A stretch of 64,000 nucleotides of DNA from Mytilus edulis (GCF_963676685.1 NC_092352.1:22463117-22527116); one strand, 5' to 3'; positions 31,301 to 42,939 are shown, counted from the first letter of the stretch. Numbers and translations: made by a program. Notes: a model not told the origin generated them from the sequence alone.

Positions 31301-34300
31301 TATGTCATGTTAACCACCGACGGTAGGTATAGACTAAATACTGTTGATAGACAGTATATAGGAGGACTATATTGCATGTTAACCACCGACGATAGGTATA
31401 GACAAATACTCTTGATATACGGTATCTAGGTGCACTGTATTGCATGTTAACCACCGACGTTGGGTATATAAACAGGTTAAAAACATAGTGTTGATAGACG
31501 GTCTATAGGAGCACTGTATTGCATGTTAACCACCGATGGTAGGTTTAAAAAAATACTGATAATAGACGGTATATAGGTGCACTGTATTATATGTTAACCA
31601 CCGACGGTAGGTAGAAAAAAAATAGTATTGATAGACGGTATATAGGAGTACTGTAATGCTTGTTAACCACCGATGGTAGGTATAGACAGGTACTGTTGAT
31701 ATACGGTATATAGGAGTACTGTATGGCATGTTAACCACCGACGGTAGGTACAGACAAATACTGTTGATAGACGATATATAGGAGTACTGTATGGCATGTT
31801 AACCACCAACGGTAGGTATAGACAAATACTGTTGATAGACAGTATATAGGAGGACTATATTGCATGTTAACCACCGACGGTAGGTATAGACAAATACTGT
31901 TGATAGACGGTATATAGGAGCACTATATGGTATGTTAACTACCAACAGTAGGTATAAACTAAAACTCTTGATAGACGGTATATAGGAGCACTATATTGTA
32001 TGTTAACTACCAACAGTAGGTATATACTAAAACTCTTGATAGACGGTATAAAGTCGCACTATATTGTATGTTAACCACCGACGGTAGGTATAGACAAATA
32101 CTGTTGATAGACGGTATATACACATGTAGGAGCACTATATTGTATGTTAACTACCGACAGTAGGTATAGGCACATACTGTTGATAGACGGTATATAGGAG
32201 CACTGTATTTTATGTTAACTACCAACAGTAGGTAAAGACTAAAACTCTTGATAGACGGTATATGTAATAGCACTATATCGTATGTTAATCACCGACGGTA
32301 GGTATAGTCAAATACTGGTGATAGACGGTATATAGGAGCACTATATTGTGTGTTAACTACCGAGAGTAGGTATAGACAAATACTGGTGATAGACGGTATA
32401 TAGGAGCACTATATTGTATGTTAACCACCGACGGTAGGTATAGACAAATATTGCTGATAGACGGTATATAGGAGCACTATATTGTATGTTAACCACCGAC
32501 GGTAGGTATAGACAAATACTGTTGATAGACGGTATATAGGTGCACTATATTGTATGTTACCTTCCGACAGTAGGTATAGACAAATACTGTTGATAGACGG
32601 TATATAGGAACACTATATTGTATGTTAACTACCGACAGTAGGTATAGACAAATACTGGTGATAGACGGTATATAGGAACACTATATTGTATGTTAACTAC
32701 CGACAGTAGGTATAGACTAAAACTCTTGATAGACGGTATATAGGAGCACTATATTGTATGTTAACCACCGACGGTAGGTATAGACAAATACTCTTGATAG
32801 ACGGTATATACATTGTAGGAGCACTATATTGTATGTTAACCACCGACGATAGGTATAGACAAATACTGTTGATAGACGGTATATAGAAGCACTATATTGT
32901 ATGTTAACAACCGACAGTAGGTATAGACAAATACTGTTGATAGACGGTATATACATTGTAGGAGCACTATATTGTATGTTAACTACCGACAGTAGGTATA
33001 GACTAAAACTCTTGATAGACGGTATATAGGAGCACTATATTGTATGTTAACCACCGACGGTAGGTATAGACAAATACTCTTGATAGACGGTATATACATT
33101 GTAGGAGCACTATATTGTATGTTAACCACCGACGATAGGTATAGACAAATACTGTTGATAGACGGTATATAGAAGCACTATATTGTATGTTAACCACCGA
33201 CGGTAGGTATAGTCATATACTGTTGATAGATGGTATATAGGAGCACTATATTGTATGTAAACTACCGACGGTAGGTATAGACAAATACTGGTGATAGACG
33301 GTATATAGGAGCACTATATTGTATGTTAACTACCGACGGTAGGTATAGACAAATACTGTTGATAGACGGTATATAGGAGCACTATATTGTATGTTAACTA
33401 CCGACGGTAGGTATAGACAAATACTGTTGATAGACGTTATATGGGAGCACTATATTGTATGTTAACCACCGACGGTAGGTATAGACAAATACTGTTGATA
33501 GACGTTATATGGGAGCACTATATTGTATGTTAACCACCGACGGTAGGTAAATTCAGATACTTTTGACAGACGGTATATATGAGCACTATATACGGACCAT
33601 ATAATACGTTATATTGACCATCGACGGTAGGTATAAATGAAAACTGTTGATAGACGGTTTATAGGAGCACTTTATTGTATGTTTACCACCGACAGTATGT
33701 ACAGACACATGATTTTAATAGAGAGCACTATATTTTACGTTAACCACCGACGGTAGGTATAGACAAATACTTTTGATATACGGTATATAGGAGTACTGTA
33801 TTGCTTGTTAACCACCGATGGTAGGTATAAACAGGTACTGTTGATATACGGTATATAGGAGTACTATATGTCATGTTAACCACCGACGGTAGGTATAGAC
33901 TAAATACTGTTGATAGACAGTATATAGGAGGACTAAATTTGCATGTTAACCACCGGCGATAGGTATAGACAAATACTCTTGATATACGGTATATAGGTGC
34001 ACTGTATTGTATGTTAACCACCGACGGTGGGTATAGAAACAGGTTCAAACATAGTGTTGATAGACGGTATATAGGAGCACTATATTGCATGTTAACCAGC
34101 AATGGTAGGTATAGAAAAATACTGATAATAGAGGGTATATAGGTGCACTGTATTATATGTTAACCACCGACGGTAGGTAGAGAAAAATAGTATTGATAGA
34201 CGGTATATAGGAGTACTGTAATGCTTGTTAACCACCGATGGTAGGTATAGACAGGTACTGTTGATATACGGTATATAGGAGTACTGTATGGCATGTATCA

Positions 34301-36803
34301 CCGACGGTAGGTACAGACAAATACTGTTGATAGACGATATATAGGAGTACTGTATGGCATGTTAACCACCAACGGTAGGTATAGACAAATACTGTTGATA
34401 GACAGTATATAGGAGGACTATATTGCATGTTAACCACCGACGGTAGGTATAGACAAATACTGTTGATAGACGGTATATAGGAGCACTATATGGTATGTTA
34501 ACTACCAACAGTAGGTATAAACTAAAACTCTTGATAGACGGTATATAGGAGCACTATATTGTATGTTAACTACCAACAGTAGTTATATACTAAAACTCTT
34601 GATAGACGGTATATAGGTGCACTGTATTGTATGTTAACAACCGACGGTGGGTATAGAAACAGGTTAAAACATAGTGTTGATAGACGGTATATAGGAGCAC
34701 TATATTGCATGTTAACCAGCAATGGTAGGTATAGAAAAATACTGATAATAGAGGGTATATAGGTGCACTGTATTATATGTTAACCACCGACGGTAGGTAG
34801 AGAAAAATAGTATTGATAGACGGTATATAGGAGTACTGTAATGCTTGTTAACCACCGATGGTAGGTATAGACAGGTACTGTTGATATACGGTATATAGGA
34901 GTACTGTATGGCATGTATCACCGACGGTAGGTACAGACAAATACTGTTGATAGACGATATATAGGAGTACTGTATGGCATGTTAACCACCAACGGTAGGT
35001 ATAGACAAATACTGTTGATAGACAGTATATAGGAGGAGTATATTGCATGTTAACCACCCCACCGACGGTAGGTATTGACAAATACTGTTGATAGACGGTA
35101 TATAGGAGCACTATATTGTATGTTAACTACCAACAGTAGGTATAGACTAAAACTCTTGATAGACGGTATATAGTCGCACTATATTGTATGTTAACCACCG
35201 ACGGTAGGTATAGACAAATACTGTTGATAGACGGTATATACATATGTAGAAGCACTATATTGTATGTTAACTACCGACAGTAGGTATAGACAAATACTGT
35301 TGATAGACGGTATATAGGAGCACTATATTGTATGTTAACTACCAACAGTAGGTAAAGACTAAAACTCTTGATAGACGGTATATGTAATAGCACTATATCG
35401 TATGTTAATCACCGACGGTAGGTATAGACAAATACTGGTGATAGACGGTATATAGGAGTACTGTATTGCATGTTAACCACCGACGGTAGGTATAGATAAA
35501 TACTGTTGGTAGACAGTATATAGGAGCACTATATCGCATGTTAACTACCGACGGTAGGTATAGAAAAATACTGATAATAGACGGTATATAGGAGCATTAT
35601 ATTGCATGTTAACCACCAACGGTAGGTAGAGACAAATACTATTGATAGACGGTGTGAAGGAGTACTAATTCGTATGTTAACCACTGACGGTAGGTATAGA
35701 CAAATACTGTTGATATACGGTGAATAGGAGTACTGTATTGCATGTTAACCACCGACGGTAGGTATAGATAAAATGAAATTCAAAACAGTGTGGCTATGGC
35801 CATTGATTGACACATTAAATTCACCCCTTGACTGGGACAATTTACATGAACGTTTGTCTGTAACTACCACTGTTCACGACGTACCTACGATAGACATTTA
35901 AACTGTGGGGTCACCAAAGGTTTCTTAACGCCTTTAATTATAAAATAATTCAAAAAATTAATCAGGAAGAACCTTTATGTTTTGATTGATATAATTGATA
36001 TAAATCAAAACATCGTGTTATTTCTGATTAGTTTTTCGAATTACTTTATTAAGTTGTTGAGAACCTTTGGTGACCCCATAGTTTAAGTGTCTTTAAAAAG
36101 TACATAGTGAGCAGTGGTAGTTACATACAAACGTTCACCTTAATTGTCCCAGTCAATGGATGAATTTAATGTGTCAATCAATGGCCACAGCCACACTGTT
36201 TTGAATTTCATTATAAATACTGTTGGTAGACGGTATATAGGAGCACTATATCGCATGTTAACTACCGACGGTAGGTTTAGAAAAATACTGATAATAGACG
36301 GTATATAGGAGCATTATATTGCATGTTAACTACCGACAGTAGGTATAGACAAATAATGTTGATAGACGGTATATAGGAGCACTATATTGTATGTTAACTA
36401 CCAACAGTAGGTATAGACTAAAACTCTTGATAGACGGTATATATAATGGCACTATATCGTATGTTAATCACCGACGGTAGGTATAGACAAATACTGGTGA
36501 TAGACGGTATATAGGAGCACTATATTGTATGTTAACCACCGACGGTAGGTACAGACAAATACTGTTGATATACGGTGTATAGGAGCACTATACTGTATGT
36601 TAACTACCGACAGTAGGTATAGACAAATACTGTTGATAGACGGTATATAGGAGCACTATATTGTATGTTAACCACCGACGGTAGGTATAGACAAATACTG
36701 TTGATATACGGTACATTGGAGTACTGTATTGCATGTTAACCACCGACGGTAGGTATAGATAAATACTGTTGGTAGACGATATATAGGAGCACTGTATTGT
36801 TAT
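28370..36803 (+). repeat. 68-bp satellite, array A (direct orientation)
   Basis: The unit is 68 bp: GGTATAGACAAATACTGTTG, ATAGACGGTATATAGGAGCA, CTATATTGTATGTTAACCAC, CGACGGTA. Roughly 115-120 units, most diverged at the edges. Each unit holds two dyads: ATATAG-N5-CTATAT and ACCNACCG-W-CGGTNGGT. Higher-order repeats are visible: a variant unit containing GGTAAATTCAGATA recurs at 28588, 30981 and 33547 (spacing 2393 and 2566 bp), and a 620-bp block near 34040-34660 is duplicated. The array is interrupted by a foldback insertion at 35772-36212. Minus-strand ORFs of 60-120 aa are by-products, since 68 is not a multiple of three. Confidence 0.95.
35772..36212. mobile_element. Foldback MITE inserted in satellite array A
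   Basis: About 440 bp made of two long imperfect inverted arms (~200 bp each). They start ATGAAATTCAAAACAGTGTG and end CACACTGTTTTGAATTTCAT, with an AT-rich hairpin centre (TTTTGATT...AATCAAAA). The satellite resumes immediately after it. An ATAAA word on both sides could be a short target duplication. A cognate copy lies at 62463-62906. Confidence 0.88.
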
Positions 36804-37089
36804 TGGTTGCTGTCTTTGATATTGATTTTACGTTTATCGTTTCAGCATTAATCGGGCTGTTAGTTTTCGTTTTTCGTCACATCTAGTCAGGAATGGGTTT
36901 GAATAGCATTTTACATGAATACATATGTTTAACTCATGGCTGATTCACATTCGTTTGTCTTTGGTGGATAAGTTTCCCATTGGCAATATTACCACATGTC
37001 TTCTGAATTTTCATTGCATCATCTAAACATGTAAAATTCGTATATAGAAAATATATACGTATAGATAATATATATATAATATAAAAAAG
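36804..37089. other. Core of giant element, left edge; no gene seen
   Basis: Contains TTGTCTTTGGTGGATAAGTT and CCCATTGGCAATATTACCAC, part of a dispersed mussel-type repeat. No gene. Confidence 0.45.
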
Positions 37090-37345
37090 TAGATGTTGTA
37101 TGATTGCCAATGAGACAACAGTAGTGTTTGTGGGACAGAATGACCCCCATTAAGGTGGACGTCGGACGCTGACGCCATATTCGAAAGTTGGCGCAGACGC
37201 CGACGCCATATTTGGGGCTTAAAGCGGACGCCATAGTCGACCCTGAAATCAAGACGCAAACTTCGGGTTGGACCATGTTACTCGGACATCGAGACGCCGA
37301 CGCCATATTTGGGCTTAAATCCTGGACGCTATATCTTAATTTTTG
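37090..37345 (+). repeat. GACGCCATATTTGG repeat, copy left of the Polinton remnant
   Basis: A stretch rich in GACGCCGACGCCATATTTGG words, preceded by GATTGCCAATGAGACAACAG and TTTGTGGGACAGAATGACCC. An inverted related copy lies at 40833-41047, so the two flank the Polinton genes. The overlapping minus ORFs (37019-37306, 37023-37259) are repeat read-through. Confidence 0.75.
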
Positions 37346-37565
37346 ACCAGGCTACCCTCCAGGGTGGATACTTTTAGTGACCCTAGAAAGAGTTTTTCAA
37401 GACTTGAGACCTGGTATACATCCATGTAGGTGTTTTAAAATTTTTTCTTCTTTCTTTTTTCATTATTTTTTTTTGTATCATTATTTTTCATTTAACCAAA
37501 TAGAGCTACGAGTTTACTGTCATTCTGAATCGTGTCAGTGGATGAAAAGTTGTTGATAATGTCGT

Positions 37566-37952
37566 TCATCTCGAGTCCCGACATCTCAATTTGACGTAAT
37601 AAATGCAATACAGGCCACATGTATCTGAATCATTGGGTTGGATTTGATTGCAAACCACACAGTATTTCGGTCCATTGACGATAAGTGCATTTCTGAAATA
37701 GCGTTGGTACTTTTCCGGTAATCGTTCTAAGGAGTCGAAAAATTCTGATGGACCCGATGCGGGGAAATGAAATGCAACCCAATGACTCCCCTTTTGATCA
37801 CAGTCGTCCGTATTGACCACAAACCTTCTACGCCTGTCGCTCACATATCTAGGCAAGTCTTCTGCACAGCAAACGGTCACGGGCAATCCACTCAAAGCAT
37901 CCTCTACATCTTTCCCGGTCATCGTTAAGGGCAATGCCGTTTTTATTCCCAC
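37566..37952 (-). pseudogene. Polinton/Maverick adenain-like cysteine protease (PRO), probably a remnant
   Basis: A 128-aa open frame. Visible features are an FVVNTDDCDQKGSHWVAFHF block holding the catalytic His (SHW), FFDSL a little after it, and QPNDSDTCGLYCIYY with the catalytic Cys (DTCG). This arrangement is typical of the C5-like proteases of Polintons/adintoviruses, which mature capsid proteins. It lies directly downstream of the ATPase, as in Polintons. The frame is intact over the catalytic core but short at the N-terminus, and its neighbours are broken, so function is doubtful. An overlapping frame (37849-38142) covers the N-terminal side and may mark a frameshift. Confidence 0.8.
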
Positions 37953-38146
37953 AACCGTGCTGACGTTGGGCTTCTAATCCACGTAGGTGAGCAAACACTA
38001 AGTACTCCACAATCCTGACAGGCGATGAGATTTCTCCGTGTTTCAGCATCCTCTGACGAACTATGTGTTGTCTCGTCGGCAATATCTTCGTCTGATGAGA
38101 CCGAACTATCGTCTTCAAAAGTATTCGAGATACGGTCGTCATCCCT

Positions 38147-38964
38147 TTATCCGTCTGGTGTCTCTCCTTGACCGACCTGCAAGACCTCTGTGTGCAATCT
38201 GGAGGCTTCGGGGGTTCTAGCTTTTAGGTCAACAAGAAAGTACACGAAAGGTGTCCTCTTTGCTTCTTCAAATTTCCGGAGAAAGAAGTCCCCTCGAGAA
38301 GGATACATCTGTCGGCCAAGAGTAACGATGGGCTGTCGATCAATGGGGTTATTAAAGAGAATGAGATAATGACAGTTTCGTCTCTGGGTGGGGTCTTTGA
38401 CAAAGTATACATTCTGATTAAAAACGACGACCGATAAATTCCTATGGTGACACCCTTCCGTAAACAAATCATTTATTCTGGAGTCTTTGTCCGATGTCGA
38501 CATGAGGTCATCTAATAGGATCATGTTTCGAATGTTGGGATCGAAAAAATCGTCCCTTTCGAGATCAAAGGGAATTCCACGAATGAATTCAACCCGTGGA
38601 AGCACTGCATGTTCGTTGTATTTCCTCGTAAAGAGGTTGCCACCTTTTATACAACCAAACGATCCTGTCTGGACTAGGACTTCACAGTTTTTTTATGTGT
38701 TGAAACAAATAACATAAAATAAGTTTTATCGCAGGACGTTGGACCGGACACAATCATGGTAGAAGGGTGTCTAAACACGAAAGCCTTCTGCTGCTGCTTT
38801 TGCTGCTGCTGCTTCTTTTTCTGCTGCTGCTGTTGCTGCTTTTGCTGCTGCTGGGTAACACCTGGGTGGTATAGTTGCTCATCGGAAGAATGCTTACTTC
38901 TTATATGTCTTTGAAGATCGTGCGGCCACACATACACTTAGCAGCAAATATTGCAATTAAACAT
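38147..38964 (-). pseudogene. Polinton/Maverick packaging ATPase (A32/FtsK-HerA-like), broken
   Basis: Two minus-strand fragments in different frames. The upstream part (38674-38937) follows an ATG at 38964 with a short C-x2-C start that is cut by TAA at 38938-38940. Past the stop come the LQRHIRSKH half of a C2H2-like finger, a Gln/Lys run from CTG/CTT triplets, and a Walker A-like GPTSCDKT in which the usual Gly before Lys is Asp. The downstream part (38147-38605) has a Walker B MILLDDLM, HHRNLSVVVFNQN and RQMYP, all typical of the Polinton ATPase. Lesions: premature stop, a frameshift between the parts, and the Walker A change. Non-functional remnant. Confidence 0.82.
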
Positions 38965-39014
38965 ACTCGTAATTTCCTAAATGACAGTGAGTAGTTTTCT
39001 CTTATAGATTTACT

Positions 39015-39427
39015 TCACTTCCTTCGAAAATATAGCAAGAGAAATACATGGTCATCTTTTAGACGACATATTTGAAGATGATCGTATCTCAAAACAAATT
39101 CGATGTGATACAATTCATTCCTGGTTACCGTGAAATAGACTGGTTTCCCAAACGTCACGTCCGTAATATCTTCATTTAATCGTATCGACTGGAGAATATG
39201 GAGAGATTTTCCCTAACGTACGACTGGTGCACGAAATCGGAACAGAAGTACATACGTCTCGTTTAGGCTTCTAATTCCGGTATGAACGACACCTTCAATG
39301 AACATTCCCACGATCCATCCAACGTATAGCGTTTTGCAAGGCGCACTTTGAAATTGCCACGTACGTTATTTTCAAACGATGGATGAAAGCGAGTTTTCGC
39401 ATTAATAAATAAACAAAACTTGTCCAT
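39015..39427 (-). pseudogene. Polinton structural-type gene remnant (GxWExxL family), broken
   Basis: From the ATG at 39427 a 54-aa frame runs to TAA at 39263. It contains NFKVRLAKRYTLDGSWECSL, resembling the N-terminal 'F.V.L...L.G.WEVGL' motif I recall from a conserved Polinton-associated protein. Past the stop, other frames continue with recognisable pieces: SLNETYVLLFRFRAP, an in-frame TAG, then TVTRNELYHIEFVLRYD and a C-terminal YFRRK before TGA at 39015. The gene therefore has at least one frameshift and one stop. It lies directly upstream of the ATPase remnant. I cannot say which capsid-related protein it is. Confidence 0.55.
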
Positions 39428-39504
39428 CGTGTTAATTCCAGTGAAACCTTTAGTATCTCGTTTACAGCTTTGTTATACTCAAAGCCGTTTTTAAGGAAAT
39501 AAAC

Positions 39505-39670
39505 GGAAATAGTAATTGATTGCTTAACGTCCAGTGGCAAATAATTCATGAATGTTTAGAACACATTACCATAAATACAATAGGTATAGGTCTTGTAAAA
39601 GAGGCCACCCCGCGGGATAAAGGATATATTGGATAGGAACATAAATTTTGCCTTGCAATAGGCTAAAATG
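39505..39670 (-). repeat. Dispersed repeat (GCCACTGGACGTTAAGCAA family), inverted copy
   Basis: Read on the minus strand it carries TATCCAATATATCC, GGTGGCCTC, CCTATTGTATTTATGG and TTTGCCACTGGACGTTAAGC in the same order as 61870-62045. It explains the N-terminal part of the ORF at 39295-39549, which is not a gene. Confidence 0.75.
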
Positions 39671-40832
39671 TGTTGTGTATAACTATATAAGTACAGTAGA
39701 CTAATTTATCTTCTATACGGTTGAAATAATTATTATAGTCAATACAATTTTTGGTGTTTCTGTATAATTAATGAATCCTCCTGATCATCTTTCTTCCTTA
39801 AGCATTTAGTAATCTTCATCATAATTTTATGTTAAGGACTATATAGACATAAAACTTGTTTGATTGGACCGTATGCTAAGAGCAGTCCACCTACAGAGCC
39901 AGAATCGTCTCATTTATACCGGTTCAAACCGGTTCTTGTTTCTCTGCACGGACATAATTCTTGCACGTGCACAAACAAACAAAAAATGCTACTGCAATTA
40001 TATACTGCAACAGTCGTATTTGTTTGTATTTCTTTATAATTTTTTTTATAGTTTAACATCCCATAATTTTTAATTCTTTATATTTAAGCAGCCGTATATT
40101 TCTCTATTCGATATATTTTACCAGTCCCTATTTCACTATTCTTTATATTTATTTTTGTCATATTTCTTTATTCTTTATTTTTCTCGCCCATATCATTCTT
40201 TATTTATTTTTTCGTCCATTGTTCTCTATTCTGTAAACCCAATCCAAACTCCTTGTATATAAATATTGATTGATTAAATATATTATCCGTGTAATTTTTG
40301 AAGATAAAAACCAACTACGACCGTGGAATTTTCAAATATATAGTTAAGATTATGTTAAATGAGAAACAATTTTAAATGACCAGACGTGGTTTTAGTTAAT
40401 CATTTGGGTTGAAATCCTAATCATATGATAGTTATTATATGTGGTTGAAATGAGTTGGAATGCAATACTACTCAATGTTTACGGTTGTCATGCTTATCTA
40501 AAAGATAGAGATAATTATTTAATGTCACAGACTATATTTTTATAATTGGTGTCCGTTAATTAGAACCAAATAAAAAAGTGTACACCTGTAAACATGTTAT
40601 TGAAAGAAAGTGTATAAAGATACTTATTTTTAATCACCAGATGTGCTTTATCTCTTAATCTAATTATTTGAGATGTCATGTTAAACAGGACCATAGGATA
40701 TTAATTAAGTGGTTCAAATAAGTCGGAAAGCTACGGACGCCCATAGGACCTCCCACAAATATAATTTGAATTCGAAATCACGAATTTAAATCGTTATTAC
40801 GAATTTTATAATTCGTTACTGGTATAACATTA
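39671..40832. other. Core of giant element, no gene seen
   Basis: AT-rich DNA without recognisable Polinton integrase or polymerase B fragments. Contains loosely repeated TTCTTTAT words near 40070-40230. Confidence 0.5.
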
Positions 40833-41047
40833 AGGTATAGCGTCCAAGCCCAAATATGGCGTCGTTGTCTCGATGTCCGAATCATACGGTCCAAACTCAA
40901 ATTCGCGTCCCGATTTCATGGTCGACCATGGCGTCTGCGTTAAGGCCCAAATATGGCGTCGGCATTCACACCCAGGTCCAAATATAGCGTCAGCGTCCGA
41001 CGTCCACCTTTATGGGTTCATTTTATCCCACAAACACTACTGACAAC
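40833..41047 (-). repeat. GACGCCATATTTGG repeat, inverted copy right of the Polinton remnant
   Basis: CCCAAATATGGCGTCG and GTCCGACGTCCACCTTTATG, followed by ATCCCACAAACACTACTGAC, form the reverse complement of the repeat at 37090-37345, with differences. The pair encloses about 3.5 kb including all three Polinton remnants. Confidence 0.75.
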
Positions 41048-41345
41048 TCTCCACAAGAGACCAAAATGGCACAGAAATTAACAACTATAGGTCACCGTAC
41101 GGCCTTCAACAATGAGCACAGCCCATACCGCATAGTCACCTATAAAAAGTCCCGAAATGACAATGTGAAACAATTTAAACGAAAAAACTAACGACCTAAT
41201 TTATATACAAAAAATGAACGAATAACAAATATGTAACATATAAACAAACGACAACCACTGAATAACAGTCTCCTAACTTGGGACAGGCACATACATAGAG
41301 AATGTGGCGGGGTTAAACATGTTAGCGGGATCCCAAACCTCCAAT
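41048..41345. repeat. Dispersed mussel-type repeat (CTCCTAACTTGGGACAGGC)
   Basis: Contains CACCGTACGGCCTTCAACAA, CGACAACCACTGAATAACAG, CTCCTAACTTGGGACAGGCA and GGCGGGGTTAAACATGTTAG. A related copy is at 43890-44230. I recognise these words as widespread in mussel sequences. Confidence 0.65.
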
Positions 41346-41529
41346 AACCTGGGTCTTTGGTGTAACAGTACAACATAAGAACGAACTATAAAAATCAGTT
41401 GAAAAAGGCTTACTCATCAGATGGAAAAAAATACAAATATATAAGATCCATACAATACATACAGACCATATATCGAAACCAATATATACTAAGCATTCAG
41501 CCAATCAAACAAAATGCATCTTAGAACCA

Positions 41530-41990
41530 AAGATCATTTTCACACTGTATATGGGTTAGAGATCTTAAAACAGAGTTTTTTTGGACACTGTATATGGGTC
41601 AGAGATACAGTTTGTATACAGACTGTATATAAAAATTAGACCCATAGATAAAGCATACAGAAAATGCATACAGACTGTATATAAGACCCACAGGCAGTGC
41701 ACACACTTTATCTTGCAGTAACAGGCAAAACATACAGACTTTTATTTCAACTTGGAACAACTTACAATGCATACATACTGTGTCTCTGATCCATAGACAG
41801 TGTTAACCGACTAAATCTAAGATATACCGACAATAGAAGTATCTTAGACTCATAGTCAAAGCATATAAACAATGTATAAAGACTAAGAACGACGTACAAT
41901 ACATAAACTTAATTTAATTTACAACAAAGAAAATGCATACAGACTGTATCTGGGAAGCACAGACAATGCATTGACTGTGTGTAATCAAAG
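41530..41990. repeat. Degenerate tandem repeat (CATACAGACTGTATAT)
   Basis: Loose units with GCATACAGACTGTATATAAG, ACTGTATATGGGTTAGAGAT and AAAATGCATACAGACTGTAT recur about every 40-60 bp. No coding potential. Confidence 0.65.
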
Positions 41991-42249
41991 AACCTTTGTG
42001 AGCACGCTCACATACTTCACAGCCCGACATTGTCACTAAGCAAACAAAACTTCAACAGATTATTTAGTTCAAACACGCATGAAATTCTGTTGTGTAATTT
42101 CAGAAGATATGCAGAAGTATATTTAGGCCGAAATTCTAAGTTCAGAAGGCATAGTTCCTAATTCCTAACAAGAGTACACACGTTGAAATTTCTCGCCTTA
42201 TTTATGTTCATAGACCTAAATATAAAGTTTTACTACAATTATCACATAA

Positions 42250-42850
42250 ACTTATTAATAACATGACCAAAGAAAATGAGATCAAGGTCATATGACCAAA
42301 ATGAGGAATACATTTACACCTTACAATCATTCAATATAAATCAGGTCAAGGTCAGATGACACTTGGCACAAAAACTAAACACTGAACAATGAACCTCGAA
42401 AATGAGGTCAAGGTCAAATGAGACTTGCGAGACTGACATCATAAGATATTTCTAGACACCAAATAAAGTTGACCTATTGCATATAGTATTAGAAAAAACG
42501 AACAAAACTCAAAAGCTTAACTTTGACCATTGAACCAAGGAAATGAGGTCAAGATCAGATGACACCTGCCAGTTGGACATGTCCACCTTACAATCCTTCC
42601 ATACACCAAATATACCAGACATATTTCATATAGTATCTGAGATATAGACTTGACCACCAAAAACTTAACCCTTATCAGTGATCCATGAAATGATGGCGAG
42701 GTCAAGTGAAAACTGTCTGATGGGCATGCTGACCAAGGTACGCAAATACTAAACATAGTTACCCATAATATGAGAGAAATTACAAAAACTCTTAACTTTT
42801 TTCAAGTAGTCACTGAACCATGAAAATGAGTTCAAGGACAATGGACATGT
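42250..42850. repeat. Repeat block rich in AGGTCA half-sites
   Basis: Recurring AAATGAGGTCAAGGTCAGAT-type words: ATCAAGGTCA at 42281, AGGTCAAGGTCA near 42343 and again near 42405, GAGGTCAAGATCA near 42545, GAGGTCAAGTG near 42698, plus CATATAGTAT and TGACC fillers. Unit spacing is irregular (~60-150 bp). The 79- and 114-aa minus ORFs here are repeat read-through. Confidence 0.7.
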
Positions 42851-42939
42851 GACAGACGGAAACTTCCAAACTTAAGGCATCTGTATTTAAAGTATTGAGC
42901 ATCCAGGTCGTTCGCCGTCTAAAATATAAAGCTTTTAAG

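Noticed and set aside
28297..35111. Many minus-strand ORFs in array A encoding a repeated YRRWLT/VYQQYL-type peptide
   Set aside because: The 68-bp unit is not a multiple of three, so the same DNA is read in three rotating frames with stops at about 204-bp intervals. ORFs end wherever a GGTTAA falls in frame. No start context, splice or domain support.
39295..39549. 84-aa minus ORF next to the Polinton remnants
   Set aside because: Its N-terminal part is the dispersed repeat at 39505-39670, also found at 61870-62045. The real remnant frame in this area is the one starting at 39427.
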